Shown piece after piece: positions 1 to 8,896 of a stretch of DNA of 64,000 nt. Source of the stretch: Parabacteroides sp. AM08-6 (lineage in GTDB: Bacteria; Bacteroidota; Bacteroidia; Bacteroidales; Tannerellaceae); contig NZ_QRMP01000018.1 in assembly GCF_003473295.1 (NCBI RefSeq), positions 9,490-73,489 of the forward strand, read 5' to 3'. The translations under genes were made by a program, and so were the position numbers. The notes under the pieces were generated by a model. The model saw only the letters and a program-made list of their open reading frames with translations. It made no database searches and was not told where the DNA came from. The first letter of the stretch is position 1, and each line of letters starts with the position of its first letter.

Positions 1-279
1 GGAGTTGGCCCTCGTCTGGACTTTAAGTTGGGAACGAGTAATTATTCGGAAGCGGAGAAAATAGATATAGGCCCTATACAGGACGCTCGTGCGGTTGTAT
101 TCGGATTAAAATGTGAAGTGGGCTTTTGGTTTGATTTGACCGAGCATTACCGGATTGGCACTAACTTCTCTTATCTTCCCAGTTTTACGAAAGCATGGGT
201 GTCTCCTGTTGAAGACTCTAAAATGAAGATTGGTGACCGGACATTTACTTTAAGCTTGTCTTTGGGATACCGGTTGTAA
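1..279 (+). CDS. Outer-membrane beta-barrel protein, C-terminal end (partial)
   Basis: The reading frame is open from base 1 and ends at TAA 277-279, so only the last 92 residues are present and the start lies outside the window. The visible part alternates hydrophobic and polar residues (for example IGTNFSYLPSF, FTLSLSLGYRL) and ends in a short strand with aromatic and basic residues, as expected for the closing strands of an outer-membrane beta-barrel of the porin or OmpW/PorT-like type. A TTG at 28 is not a real start, because the frame continues upstream. The exact family cannot be decided from this fragment. It converges on the minus-strand gene ending at 304. Confidence 0.6.
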   Translation, partial: GVGPRLDFKLGTSNYSEAEKIDIGPIQDARAVVFGLKCEVGFWFDLTEHYRIGTNFSYLPSFTKAWVSPVEDSKMKIGDRTFTLSLSLGYRL

Positions 280-303
280 GCAGGTTGAGCCACAGGTAGT
301 TGG

Positions 304-1512
304 TTACATGACCAATATGTAAGCCCTGTAATGCGTGTCTTTTGTGACCGGGCAAAGTGGAAGGTATCCTGCTCTGATTTTACCGTTCTGTATCTTCAGC
401 GGATAGGCATTCTCCATGAGGCGGTGGTACTCGTAAGCCTCTCCGGACACGCTTTCGTAGGTGATGTGCATATCTCCTATGGCTTTAGGGGCCAGATACT
501 TTTGGCTGATACGTAAAGCTACTAACCCCATGGTGTAGCGCATGTTGATTTCGATGCAGGGATGAATGCCCAGGCTCTTGTCCGCCTTGTAATAGACAAG
601 CATATCAACGCCCAGGTAACCGGTATAAATACTCCCGTAAATGGGTTGCAAGGCCTCTTGTACTGCCCTTTTTATCCGCTCAAACTGTTCTTTCCCGAAC
701 TTCTCATAGAAAAAGGTTTCCAGATATTCCTGGCTGCCTAACACGTTGCCGGAATAGGCTCCTTTCTTTCCTGCGCCGAACACGGAAAGTCCTTCGTAGG
801 TAACATTCCCTTTCCCGTCCGAATAAAACTCCATGGCGAAGTCCTGCAGTTTCTCCAAAGCACATTCAATGCTGACAGTGCCTTGCTTCTTTAAAGCTCC
901 TTCTATCCAGGTTTTATCTTTGGCAGTCAGCGTGCGTTCCGGGAGCCAATGTAGTCCGCGGCCGGATGAGGAGTAGGGAGTCTTTAGCACAAACGGAGCA
1001 TTTTGCAGACGGATGTATTGCTCTATTTCGGATACATCCTTGCAGAACTTGGGGACGCCAGGGATGGACATGTCCGGTAGAAGTTCGCGTATCTTTTCCA
1101 GGCATTGGGCGGCGGTTTGTCTTCCGGTAAGCCCTACATAGGCTTCTTTCCATTGGGGAACCGACAGATTTAATTGGTAAGTCTCTTTTAGTTCATTAAA
1201 TAAACGGAGGCTTTGCGGAGATAATCCCCAAGGGGCAGCCTCTGTCTCCGGCATTGTTTTTGCTTTGAGTGGCAGCTCTTTCCGTGAAAGGACGGTTGCA
1301 AACGGCCGGAGTTTCTCCGGAAGGGCCGTGAAGAAAGAAGGGGAACAGCTCTCTTCAGTGAAAATGAAATCTTCCGGTTCTGCATACCAGACGGGTAAAA
1401 GGGATAATTCCCTTATCATCCGTTGTACATTTCTTGGAGGCGTGTAATTCTCGGAACCGAGCAAAACGGCTGTCTCATGACCGGGATTGAAGTAGTGTAT
1501 TTTAGCTGTCAT
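304..1512 (-). CDS. Conserved hypothetical protein with ATP-grasp-like core
   Basis: A soluble protein of about 402 residues without signal peptide or membrane segment. The centre carries PFVLKTPYSSSGRGLHW, which looks like the lysine plus glycine-rich nucleotide loop of ATP-grasp enzymes, and the C-terminal part has CIEINMRYTMG, resembling the metal-binding Glu/Asn strand of that fold. By analogy it may be an ATP-dependent carboxylate-amine or thiol ligase, but I do not recognise the substrate. The ATG at 1512 (MTAKIHYFNPGHE) is preferred; the frame extends only to a TTG at 1530, beside the upstream gene's hairpin. It lies downstream of the DUF349 gene on the same strand but beyond that hairpin, so it may be a separate unit. 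Confidence 0.6.
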   Translation of the reverse strand: MTAKIHYFNPGHETAVLLGSENYTPPRNVQRMIRELSLLPVWYAEPEDFIFTEESCSPSFFTALPEKLRPFATVLSRKELPLKAKTMPETEAAPWGLSPQSLRLFNELKETYQLNLSVPQWKEAYVGLTGRQTAAQCLEKIRELLPDMSIPGVPKFCKDVSEIEQYIRLQNAPFVLKTPYSSSGRGLHWLPERTLTAKDKTWIEGALKKQGTVSIECALEKLQDFAMEFYSDGKGNVTYEGLSVFGAGKKGAYSGNVLGSQEYLETFFYEKFGKEQFERIKRAVQEALQPIYGSIYTGYLGVDMLVYYKADKSLGIHPCIEINMRYTMGLVALRISQKYLAPKAIGDMHITYESVSGEAYEYHRLMENAYPLKIQNGKIRAGYLPLCPVTKDTHYRAYILVM

Positions 1513-1530
1513 TTCTATTAAAAGCAACAA

Positions 1531-1553
1531 AGCCGTCTGGGTTGGAGACGGCT
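1531..1553 (-). terminator. Hairpin terminator after the DUF349 gene
   Basis: AGCCGTCT and AGACGGCT form a perfect 8-bp stem around a 7-nt loop. Read on the minus strand, it follows the stop of the DUF349 gene (1576) by 22 bases and is followed by TTGTTGCTTTT. It sits just upstream of the next minus-strand gene, so some read-through is possible. Confidence 0.6.
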
Positions 1554-1575
1554 TCGTGGTTTATTTCCTGAGGAT

Positions 1576-3486
1576 TTATTCAAGATTTTCGTCGATAGCA
1601 TCAATCTTTTTAATGGTAAGTGCCATCTCGTTCTTCAATTTCTCAATCTTTCGTTCCATTTCTTTTAGCAATCCGCCTCCGCCTTTAGAGGAGATGCTAA
1701 GGAAACCGATATTGTTCTCATATGTTTGAAGCTCGTTTTTCATCCGTTCGTACATGCGCATCAGTTTCTCCCGTTCGCCGTATAATTTCCCTTTACCCCG
1801 TTCACCACTGCCGATGTCGGTTAGGTTACTACGGAAAGTCTGCATCTTACGGTCGTTCTGGTCTATCTTCAGGCGGTCGAATTGTTTGTCTATCGCTTCA
1901 TGATATTCCTTATACACTTTGTCCTTTTCTTTAAAAGGAACGTGGCCGATTGTGCCCCATTCTGCCATATAGCCTTTCAGAATGGCAAGAGCTTCGTCAT
2001 GCTCTGTTTCTTCTACTGCGTTTATCTTTTCGATGAGAGCTTTCTTGGCAGCCAGATTGGTTTGTTCTACGCTTTTCTGTGAAGATACGTTTTTGTTCTT
2101 TTGTTCGAAGAAGTAATCGCAAGCGGAGATGAAACGTTTCCAGACAGCATCCGAATGTTTGCGCGCTACGGAACCGATGGTTTTCCATTCTTTCTGGAGA
2201 GCAATCATTTTTTCTGTCGTACTCTTCCATTCTGTACTATCTTTCAGTGCTTCCGCTTTTTCACAAAGAGCTTTTTTCAGTTCGAGATTTTTCTCCATCT
2301 CTTCCTTAATGCTCTTATAGAACTCGCTTTTGTTGTTGAAGTAGACATCGCAGGCGGCACGGAAACGTTCAAATATCTTGACGTTAGACTTTTTCGGCGC
2401 GAAGCCAATAGTTTTCCATTTCTCCTGAAGTCCGATTACTTCTTTATTTTTTTCTTCCCAGTCCTTAAATGATTTAAGGGTGGAGAAGTCGATACTCTCG
2501 ATTTGCTCACAGATGGCCGTTTTAGCTTCCAGGTTTTCCTGTTCTTTTGCTTTCAGGTTCTCGAAATGTTCCTGGTGGCGTTTGTTGATGATGGTGGAAG
2601 CTGCCTTGAAACGAGCCCACAAATCTTCACGGAGTTCTTTGGCTACCGGTCCGATTTCGCGCCATTGCTGGTGTAGTTTCTGAAGTTGATGGAATGCCGA
2701 AACGACATCCGGTTCATTTTCTAATTTTTCTACAGCTTCACAAAGAGCCGTTTTCAGTTCGAGGTTCTTCTTGAAGTCGTAATCGCGGAACTGATTGTTT
2801 ATCTTGATGATGTCGTAAAACTTTTCACTGTACATCTGATAATTCTTCCACAATTCGCTGACATGCTCCTGGGGAACGGCCTTCACTTCTTTCCATCTCT
2901 GTTGGATGTCTTTGAAGTCGTTATATAATTTGTTGAAATCTTCCTGGCTTTCGGTTAAAACTTTCAGTTGATCAATCAGTTGAAGTTTTAATGCGTAATT
3001 GGCAGCTTTGACTCTTTCTTCTTCTGCAGTTATGGCTGCTCTTTTTTCTTTGTATACCGCGAGAAGTTCTTTAATTTTATTTTCTGTGTCATCTTCAGGT
3101 GCTACAAAATCCTTTTCTTCTCCCCCGTTTTCGAGGAATGCTTTCTTCAATTCGTCCACTTCGGCACGGTGGATTTTATAATAAGCCTGCTTGAGAACTT
3201 CTATCTCATTGCGCGTTGTGTCGGCTGCGGTTTCAACCAGAGTTGTTAATTTCTCCAGAATTTCTTCTTTCGATAACTTTCCGGCTGCGACAACAAGTTC
3301 CTCACCCGTAGCTTCGCCTGTGTCGGTCTTTGCTTCGGGGGCATCTTCTGTTACGGCTTCTGCTTCCGGTGCTTCGTTAGCTACAACTTCTTCCACCTTG
3401 TTTTCCGGAGTTACTTCCGGAGCTTTAGTTTCTTCCAATTTGCCGTTTTCTTCAATCGGTAAATTAGTTTCCTGAGTGTCCTTCAT
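1576..3486 (-). CDS. DUF349 repeat protein, coiled coil
   Basis: About 636 residues, highly charged. The first 75 or so residues are Glu/Ala/Thr-rich and probably disordered. Then come about five copies of a helical repeat of about 70 residues, each with a Gln-Lys-Trp-Lys-x-Ile-Gly type core (QQRWKEVK, HQQWREIG, QEKWKTIG, QKEWKTIG, MAEWGTIG). This is the DUF349 repeat. The C-terminus is a long coiled coil (GLLKEMERKIEKLKNEM). No signal peptide or enzyme motif is seen, so the protein is likely cytoplasmic. The function of the family is not established; a scaffolding or nucleic-acid-associated role is only a guess. The ATG at 3486 is chosen; a TTG two codons upstream has no added support. Confidence 0.85.
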   Translation of the reverse strand: MKDTQETNLPIEENGKLEETKAPEVTPENKVEEVVANEAPEAEAVTEDAPEAKTDTGEATGEELVVAAGKLSKEEILEKLTTLVETAADTTRNEIEVLKQAYYKIHRAEVDELKKAFLENGGEEKDFVAPEDDTENKIKELLAVYKEKRAAITAEEERVKAANYALKLQLIDQLKVLTESQEDFNKLYNDFKDIQQRWKEVKAVPQEHVSELWKNYQMYSEKFYDIIKINNQFRDYDFKKNLELKTALCEAVEKLENEPDVVSAFHQLQKLHQQWREIGPVAKELREDLWARFKAASTIINKRHQEHFENLKAKEQENLEAKTAICEQIESIDFSTLKSFKDWEEKNKEVIGLQEKWKTIGFAPKKSNVKIFERFRAACDVYFNNKSEFYKSIKEEMEKNLELKKALCEKAEALKDSTEWKSTTEKMIALQKEWKTIGSVARKHSDAVWKRFISACDYFFEQKNKNVSSQKSVEQTNLAAKKALIEKINAVEETEHDEALAILKGYMAEWGTIGHVPFKEKDKVYKEYHEAIDKQFDRLKIDQNDRKMQTFRSNLTDIGSGERGKGKLYGEREKLMRMYERMKNELQTYENNIGFLSISSKGGGGLLKEMERKIEKLKNEMALTIKKIDAIDENLE

Positions 3487-3656
3487 ATTCAATCACATTT
3501 ACGAAAAGGATAAAAACATCCTTATCAAGTCACAAATTAAAGTAAATATTTTTGGATTACAGCATTTGAGAACGATTTATTTATAAGAAGTTGTTAAAAT
3601 AATAAATAAAAGGATGAAAAAATCATTCAAATCTCTTCATTGTGCGGTATATAAAC

Positions 3657-3688
3657 AAAAGAAGCCGGATTTTAATCCGGCTTCTTTT
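3657..3688 (-). terminator. Strong terminator of the Na+-decarboxylase operon
   Basis: A perfect 14-bp stem (AAAAGAAGCCGGAT and its complement) with a 4-nt TTTA loop lies 26 bp past the stop of the beta-subunit gene. The minus-strand 3' arm is followed by TGTTTATA. The 228-base gap 3487-3714 holds this terminator and the upstream region of the DUF349 gene; no other gene is seen there. Confidence 0.85.
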
Positions 3689-3714
3689 ACTCTAATATGG
3701 ATGTTATACTTGAT

Positions 3715-4950
3715 TTATCCCAGGAATGAAATCAATACACCGGCAGCTACGGCAGAACCGATAACGCCGGAAATATTACTTGCCATACAGTATTGCAGGA
3801 CATGATTCTTCGGGTCATATTTCAGCGCAATCTCATTGGCTACACGCGAAGCCATCGGTACGGCACTCAAACCTGTCGCTCCAATCAGCGGATTGATTTT
3901 CTTTTTTGTGAAGAGATTGAATATCTTTACAAAGAAAATTCCTCCGGTAATGGAGAGAGCGAATGCCAGGAAACCGCCGACAACAATGCCTATAGTCGTC
4001 AGGTTCAGGAATGCTTCGGATGTCATAGTGGCTCCAACCGACAATCCGAGGAAAATGGTAGCGGCGTTCATAATACTGTTGGAAGCCGCATCGAACAAAC
4101 GGAAAGTGTTTGTTCCGATTTCCTTTACCAAATTACCAAACATTAGCATACCAATCAGTGGAACGGCACTCGGTACGAATAGTGCTACAACCGTAGTGAC
4201 TACGATAGGGAAGATAATCTTCAATACGCGTAGATTCTTAATCTCTGTCGTAGAAGGATATTTCTTTTCCTGTTCCTTCATATTGATACACAACTCTTTT
4301 TTCGAGCAGAGTAATTTGACAACCAAAGGGATGATGACCGGAACCAATGCCATGTAGGAGTAAGCTGCAATAGCAATCGGACCTAGCAGGTGCGGAGCCA
4401 ACTTAATAGTCGTGAAAATGGCCGTTGGTCCGTCGGCGCCACCGATAATTCCCAGAGCGGCTGCTTCTTTCGGTGTGAATCCAATCAAAATGGCAACCAG
4501 CAGAACCGTGAAAATACCCAGCTGGGCGGCAGCTCCGAAGATGGAGAGGCGTAAGTTTCGAAGCATTGGGCCGAAATCTGTCAGCGCACCTACTCCCATA
4601 AATATGATGGGGGGCAAAAAACCGGTCTTGATTAACATATAATAGATAAAGTTCATCAGTCCCAGTTCGTGAGCAATATCGTGGAGTGGCATCTCCCAGA
4701 TGTTTTTCATTACCCCATGTATATTTATAAACCCGTTCTCGTCAGCTTGTATCACACCCATATCACCTCCGGGGAAGTTTGCCAGTAATACTCCGAAGGC
4801 TATCGGCACGAGCAGTAGCGGTTCGTACTGCTTTTTGATGCCGAGATAAAGAAGTATGAATGCGATAGCATACATGATTAGAAACTGCGGTTCAGCAATG
4901 ATATTACTGAACGCAGTCATTTCATACAGATTTTGAAATATCTCTTTCAT
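3715..4950 (-). CDS. oadB: Sodium-pumping decarboxylase beta subunit (OadB family)
   Basis: A 411-residue membrane protein with about 9-11 hydrophobic segments, of normal length for the beta subunit of Na+-translocating decarboxylases (oxaloacetate, methylmalonyl-CoA or glutaconyl-CoA type). It couples decarboxylation of carboxybiotin to Na+ export across the inner membrane. Family signatures include the GIIGGADGPTAIF segment with its conserved Asp, NAATIFLGLSVGATM, and the C-terminal MASNISGVIGSAVAAG. The start overlaps the stop of the alpha gene by 4 bases (4947-4950), indicating translational coupling. Gene order on the minus strand is gamma, alpha, beta. The alpha subunit is an OadA-type carboxyltransferase, which points to oxaloacetate as substrate. 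Confidence 0.93.
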   Translation of the reverse strand: MKEIFQNLYEMTAFSNIIAEPQFLIMYAIAFILLYLGIKKQYEPLLLVPIAFGVLLANFPGGDMGVIQADENGFINIHGVMKNIWEMPLHDIAHELGLMNFIYYMLIKTGFLPPIIFMGVGALTDFGPMLRNLRLSIFGAAAQLGIFTVLLVAILIGFTPKEAAALGIIGGADGPTAIFTTIKLAPHLLGPIAIAAYSYMALVPVIIPLVVKLLCSKKELCINMKEQEKKYPSTTEIKNLRVLKIIFPIVVTTVVALFVPSAVPLIGMLMFGNLVKEIGTNTFRLFDAASNSIMNAATIFLGLSVGATMTSEAFLNLTTIGIVVGGFLAFALSITGGIFFVKIFNLFTKKKINPLIGATGLSAVPMASRVANEIALKYDPKNHVLQYCMASNISGVIGSAVAAGVLISFLG

Positions 4951-6875
4951 TCCTGTATAATCATTAATACATCATCTTCCGAAACCGCATCTCCTGAAGC
5001 CAGGCAGATGGCGGTGACTGTTCCGCCGAATTCTGCACGTACGGCATTATAAGTCTTCATCGCTTCCACATAACAGAGCACGTCGCCTTCCTTTACAGTG
5101 TCGCCCACTTTTACAGGGGTATCGGAAGCATTCTTTACCAGGAAGAATTTTCCTTCCAACGGCGAAAGCACTTCTTTTCCTGTTCCGGTTGGTGCGGCGG
5201 CAGGAGCCGATGCCGGCTCTGTTGCTTTTTCAGCTGCAGAAGCGGTAGGTATTGCTGTGTTGTCCGTATCACCGAAAGCAACCGTTACGCGATAGCTTTG
5301 TCCGTTTACATCAACTGTCATGACTTGCGGAGTTGTCGGCATCGCCATTGTCACGCTTGTAGGAGCGGTTACCGGAGCCGATGCTGCAGGAGCCGGTTGT
5401 GTTTTAGCTTGCAGGTCAGCTTTTCTTTTTGCTACATCTGCTGTAAATTCGACTTTGGCCTTACCGGAACGATAAGCTTCATATTGAGCCGGATGCATGG
5501 CGTATTCGAATAATTCTTCATCATCTTCACCAGTTTCCCACTGTTTTTCGTTCATCAACTTACGGTATTTGTCGAGAGCATCGGGGTAATTGTCTTGCGG
5601 ATTACCTTCAAAGAATTGACGTCCTTCGGCTTCTGCTTTTGCGATGATTTCGGGAGCCAGCGGTCCGGGGAGCCTACCCGCCTTGCCCAATAGCATATCC
5701 CAGATGTCGTCGGCAATCATGCTCCAGCGAGCTTTTCCTTTTTCCATCTGCATAACGTTCATCAGTGACAGGTTCTTGACATATTGACTGAAAGGAGTCA
5801 CTAATGGAGGGTAACCTACACGTGGCCAAACATAAGCAACTTCGTCGAATAGTTTGATAAGCAATTCGTCTTGCGACATGAGCGGTTTGCCTTGTTTGAC
5901 ATGGCTTTTGTTGATGGTTTCGAGGTTCTTTTCCAAATCGGCCATCAAACTGCCCATCATACCACCCGGCAGGCCCGGTCCAATCAGCAAGGAGTTCATC
6001 AACCGGTTTTTCGGGCTGATATACAATCCCAGGAAGTCGTCCATATATTCCTGTATCAGGCTACGGACTTTCATATAAGCTTCCATATTGATTTCCGGAA
6101 CTTTATAACCGGCATCTTTCAGCATAGCCTGTACGGTCAGCAGGTCGGCATGGCCTGTTCCCCATGAAAGCGGTTCCATGCCTACATCGATATAATCGCA
6201 ACCGGCATTGCACACTTCCAGGATGGAAGCTACGTTGAACCCGGGACCGGCATGGCTGTGATACTGGATAGGGATTTCGGGATATTTGGCTTTAATATTA
6301 CCAACAATCTGTCCCAATGAGTGTGGCCGGCCGATACCCGCCATATCTTTGATACAGATTTCATCTGCTCCCAGTTCGATTAATTCCATTGCCATTTTCG
6401 TGTAGTATTCAACGGTATGGATGGGCGAGTGGGTGATACACAAAGAACATTGGGAAATCATTCCGGCTGCTTTCGCGTATTTAATGGACGGTGCGATATT
6501 GCGTACATCATTCAGTCCGCAAAAAGTGCGGGCAATATCCGTGCCCTGTGCTTTTTTTACCTGATAAAATAACTGTCGAACATCGTCGGGGACGGGACTC
6601 ATGCGCAAACCGTTCAGGGCACGGTCCAACATATGTGTCTGGATACCGGCTTCATGAAACGGCTTGGTCCATTCGCGAACCGCTCTATTTGGATTTTCTC
6701 CGAATAATAAATTAACCTGTTCGAATCCTCCTCCATTGGTCTCAACACGGGCGAAACAGCCCATTTTAATGATTTCAGGGGCGACCCTGGTCAGCTGGTC
6801 TACGGTGGGAACATATTTCCCGGCTGATTGCCACATGTCTCTGAAGACCAAGCTAAATTTAATTTCTCTTTTCAT
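4947..6875 (-). CDS. oadA: Oxaloacetate decarboxylase alpha subunit with biotinyl domain
   Basis: 642 residues. Residues 1-290 form an HMGL-like (alpha/beta)8 carboxyltransferase: FRDMWQS near the N-terminus supplies the metal-binding Asp, ICIKDMAG the lysine expected to be carbamylated, and YHSHAGPG the His-x-His metal ligands. Next come the conserved PYC/OADA helical region (GPGLPGGMM, WPRVGYPPLVTPF), a Pro/Ala/Thr-rich linker at about 495-570, and a C-terminal biotin-carrier domain with the attachment motif EAMKT. The enzyme moves CO2 from oxaloacetate to biotin; the beta subunit then releases it while exporting Na+. GlyPro in YHSHAGPG replaces the more common ThrSer, a variation rather than a loss of ligands. 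A 22-base gap separates it from the gamma gene. Confidence 0.92.
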   Translation of the reverse strand: MKREIKFSLVFRDMWQSAGKYVPTVDQLTRVAPEIIKMGCFARVETNGGGFEQVNLLFGENPNRAVREWTKPFHEAGIQTHMLDRALNGLRMSPVPDDVRQLFYQVKKAQGTDIARTFCGLNDVRNIAPSIKYAKAAGMISQCSLCITHSPIHTVEYYTKMAMELIELGADEICIKDMAGIGRPHSLGQIVGNIKAKYPEIPIQYHSHAGPGFNVASILEVCNAGCDYIDVGMEPLSWGTGHADLLTVQAMLKDAGYKVPEINMEAYMKVRSLIQEYMDDFLGLYISPKNRLMNSLLIGPGLPGGMMGSLMADLEKNLETINKSHVKQGKPLMSQDELLIKLFDEVAYVWPRVGYPPLVTPFSQYVKNLSLMNVMQMEKGKARWSMIADDIWDMLLGKAGRLPGPLAPEIIAKAEAEGRQFFEGNPQDNYPDALDKYRKLMNEKQWETGEDDEELFEYAMHPAQYEAYRSGKAKVEFTADVAKRKADLQAKTQPAPAASAPVTAPTSVTMAMPTTPQVMTVDVNGQSYRVTVAFGDTDNTAIPTASAAEKATEPASAPAAAPTGTGKEVLSPLEGKFFLVKNASDTPVKVGDTVKEGDVLCYVEAMKTYNAVRAEFGGTVTAICLASGDAVSEDDVLMIIQE

Positions 6876-6897
6876 GATATCTTAATGTGTGATAATA

Positions 6898-7179
6898 TTA
6901 TGATTTCTCAATTTTAACGACTTTCCCTTTTCCGCCGGTAACGACGCTGACTGCCGAAATAATTGCTGCTGTGGTCTGGTTTGTAATGCCCGTAACAGGA
7001 GCTGTCGTTGCAACTTGTGGTTGCGGTTTGATTTGTTTCTTTACGGTGACCTCTTCGGGGGCGTATTTGTTTACCAGTGTAATTAGTCCTTTCCCAAGAT
7101 TAATGACAATCAGCAAAATCGCAAAAACTGTTGTCATACCGACTACCATTAGTAAAAGTCCAGTTTCTAAGTTTTCCAT
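6898..7179 (-). CDS. oadG: Decarboxylase gamma subunit (OadG family)
   Basis: 93 residues: an N-terminal membrane helix (about 8-28, LLLMVVGMTTVFAILLIVINLG), then a polar tail rich in Lys/Pro/Thr. This is the usual form of the OAD gamma subunit, a small anchor that assembles alpha on the membrane-bound beta subunit. Its place as first gene of gamma-alpha-beta supports the call. The family hallmark GMTTVF is present. The tail lacks the terminal His cluster that binds zinc in some enterobacterial gamma subunits. Confidence 0.88.
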   Translation of the reverse strand: MENLETGLLLMVVGMTTVFAILLIVINLGKGLITLVNKYAPEEVTVKKQIKPQPQVATTAPVTGITNQTTAAIISAVSVVTGGKGKVVKIEKS

Positions 7180-7256
7180 ATAATATATTTAAATTAGGGA
7201 ATAATTGTGCAAAAAGTGTGAGTGGTACAATCTCTCCCAAGTTATAAATTCGCATG

Positions 7257-7264
7257 CAAAATTA
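7257..7264 (-). promoter_or_regulatory. Promoter -7 element of the decarboxylase operon
   Basis: Minus-strand TAATTTTG matches the Bacteroides -7 consensus TAnnTTTG. An ATTG (plus-strand CAAT at 7286-7289) sits 21 bp upstream in the place of the -33 box. The predicted transcript would have a leader of about 70 bases before the gamma ATG at 7179. Confidence 0.5.
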
Positions 7265-7788
7265 GAAAAATGTATTGTAACCACTCAATGGGAATATATA
7301 AAAAAACAAAAGAAAATGAAATTGAACAGGCCTAAGTGTGTTATCTTTAAAGCAAAAACGCCTTTTTGCTTTAAAATTGAAATATTTTCTCTCCTGTTTG
7401 TTGTAAACTACAAAAAAGAGACCAAAGGGATTTTGAAATGCACCACTGCACAGTACATGACAAAAAGTATGTAGTATAAAACTATCAGTTAAAAAATAAC
7501 GAAGAATTCCCTTATCCATTTTCAGTGTATTAAATAGATAGTACTTCCCTCGCCCCATCTCGGCAAATTGGCAAGTTGTTCTCCATTTTGGTGTTTTGCT
7601 GTCTATTTGATATGCTAAAAAGGGTTACATGTGCGGGTAATTTATTTTACCCGCCATATTAATCCCATTTAGTTGTTATACTAATGACATTTTGATAATT
7701 ATGGAAATGTTCTTCCAATAACTCGCCAGTTGTGTCGGTAAAATAAAACATTTCTTTTATCTCTTCTTTCTTAAAAAAATAGAAGTCG
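7265..7788. other. Long intergenic region with two hairpins, no gene seen
   Basis: This stretch separates the divergent decarboxylase and TPR genes. Open frames here lack coding character. It holds two clear inverted repeats: 7346-7375 (13-bp perfect stem, TTTAAAGCAAAAA, CGCC loop) and 7633-7654 (GCGGGTAA, TTATTT-type loop, TTACCCGC). Either could terminate a short untranslated RNA, but no convincing promoter pair could be tied to them. Confidence 0.5.
7346..7375. terminator. Perfect 13-bp hairpin in intergenic region
   Basis: TTTAAAGCAAAAA at 7346-7358 pairs exactly with 7363-7375 around a CGCC loop. A/T-rich arms around a short GC centre resemble a bidirectional terminator, but no gene ends nearby on either strand. 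It could mark the 3' end of an unannotated small RNA. Confidence 0.4.
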
Positions 7789-7796
7789 TATCTTTG
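7789..7796 (+). promoter_or_regulatory. Promoter -7 element of the TPR gene
   Basis: TATCTTTG is an exact TAnnTTTG match 29 bases before the ATG at 7826. A TTTC at 7767-7770, 18 bp upstream, is a poor -33 box. Confidence 0.55.
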
Positions 7797-7825
7797 TCGT
7801 CCGAAAACCAACAGCAAATGAAGTC

Positions 7826-8791
7826 ATGGGAAATTTCTTTACATCACTTTTCTCTTCTTCCAAAGCAGCAACACCTGAAGAAGAAGAGAGCAAGAACAAG
7901 CAGAAAAATTTTGATATTCTGAAATACGACGGTGTCCGTGCGCAAAAAATGGGACAAGTGGCGTATGCGATTAAATGTTTCACGGAAGCGTTGAATATCG
8001 AGGAAGATTTCGAAACAATGACCTATCTGGTCTCGGCTTATACAATGGCAAACAAGTTGGAGGAGGCTTTGGATACGTTGAATCGCATGGTGGAACTCGA
8101 ACCGGACCATATCAATACACGTCTGACCAGGTCGAATGTATTGTTTATGCTTGATAAAGATGCCGATGTAATTGCTGATTGTACCCGCGTGATTGAATTG
8201 GAAGAAAGCAATCATCTTGCTTGGTTTCTGATGGGAAAAGCAAAACGGACAACCGGCGACCCGTTGGGTGCTATAGCCGACCTGACCCGTGCTATCGCCT
8301 TGAAGGAGGATTTTACCGATGCTTATCTGTTGCGTGCGGAAGTATTGCTTTCGATGGGACAACCCGGCGAAGCGTTGCCGGATGCGGAGAAGGCCATTAC
8401 ATTGGCTCCGGATGAGGAAACGTCCTACCTGCTTCGTGGCCGTATCTATGAAGCGATGGGTAATGCTGATGCTGCGGCTGCCGATTATCAGAATGCGCTG
8501 GATTTGAATCCGTTTAACGATGATGCTTGTCTGTTGACCGGAAATTTACTGATTGCGCAGGAACGCTTGGATGAAGCTATTTCATTTTTTGATGAAGCTA
8601 TCGAGCTGAATCCCGAGTTTTCCAAAGCTTATGCCGAACGCGGTCGTGCCAAGAATCTAAAAGGTGACAAAGAAGGTGCTTTCGAAGATTTGAAAAAGTC
8701 AATCGAGCTGAACCCGGATGGTGAAGAAGCGCAAAAAATGAACGGGCAACATACTAATTTCGATGATATGTATAAAGGAGGAATCTTTTAA
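7826..8791 (+). CDS. Tetratricopeptide repeat protein
   Basis: 321 residues with about seven TPR units from residue 35 to 300, recognisable by the repeated pattern of Ala/Gly at position 8, Tyr/Ala at 20 and Asp/Glu-Leu-Asn/Asp-Pro ends (ALDLNPFN, AIELNPEF, SIELNPDG). The first 25 residues are Ser/Glu/Lys-rich and lack a clear signal peptide, so a cytoplasmic or membrane-associated scaffold is likely. TPR domains bind partner proteins; no partner is evident here. It ends 106 bases before rpmH, which has its own strong promoter. Confidence 0.85.
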   Translation: MGNFFTSLFSSSKAATPEEEESKNKQKNFDILKYDGVRAQKMGQVAYAIKCFTEALNIEEDFETMTYLVSAYTMANKLEEALDTLNRMVELEPDHINTRLTRSNVLFMLDKDADVIADCTRVIELEESNHLAWFLMGKAKRTTGDPLGAIADLTRAIALKEDFTDAYLLRAEVLLSMGQPGEALPDAEKAITLAPDEETSYLLRGRIYEAMGNADAAAADYQNALDLNPFNDDACLLTGNLLIAQERLDEAISFFDEAIELNPEFSKAYAERGRAKNLKGDKEGAFEDLKKSIELNPDGEEAQKMNGQHTNFDDMYKGGIF

Positions 8792-8817
8792 TTGAGCAAA
8801 CAAAAAACACACAACTC

Positions 8818-8848
8818 TTTGTTTATTAAAAAAAAGGCTCTATCTTTG
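8818..8848 (+). promoter_or_regulatory. Consensus Bacteroides promoter of rpmH
   Basis: TTTG at 8818-8821, a 19-bp spacer and TATCTTTG at 8841-8848 match the Bacteroides housekeeping promoter closely. The start of transcription is expected near 8855, giving a leader of about 40 bases to the rpmH ATG at 8897. Confidence 0.8.
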
Positions 8849-8896
8849 CAGCCCAAATCGATGTGATAAAGATAATAATAAATAATATATAGAAAG

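Noticed and set aside
6715..6735. GTTCGAATCC resembling a tRNA T-loop
   Set aside because: It lies inside the coding sequence of the oxaloacetate decarboxylase alpha subunit and no tRNA arms surround it.
7262..7558. 98-codon minus-strand frame in the 7.3-7.6 kb gap
   Set aside because: Phe/Leu/Tyr-rich composition from AT-rich DNA, no domain, and it runs across the decarboxylase promoter and a hairpin.
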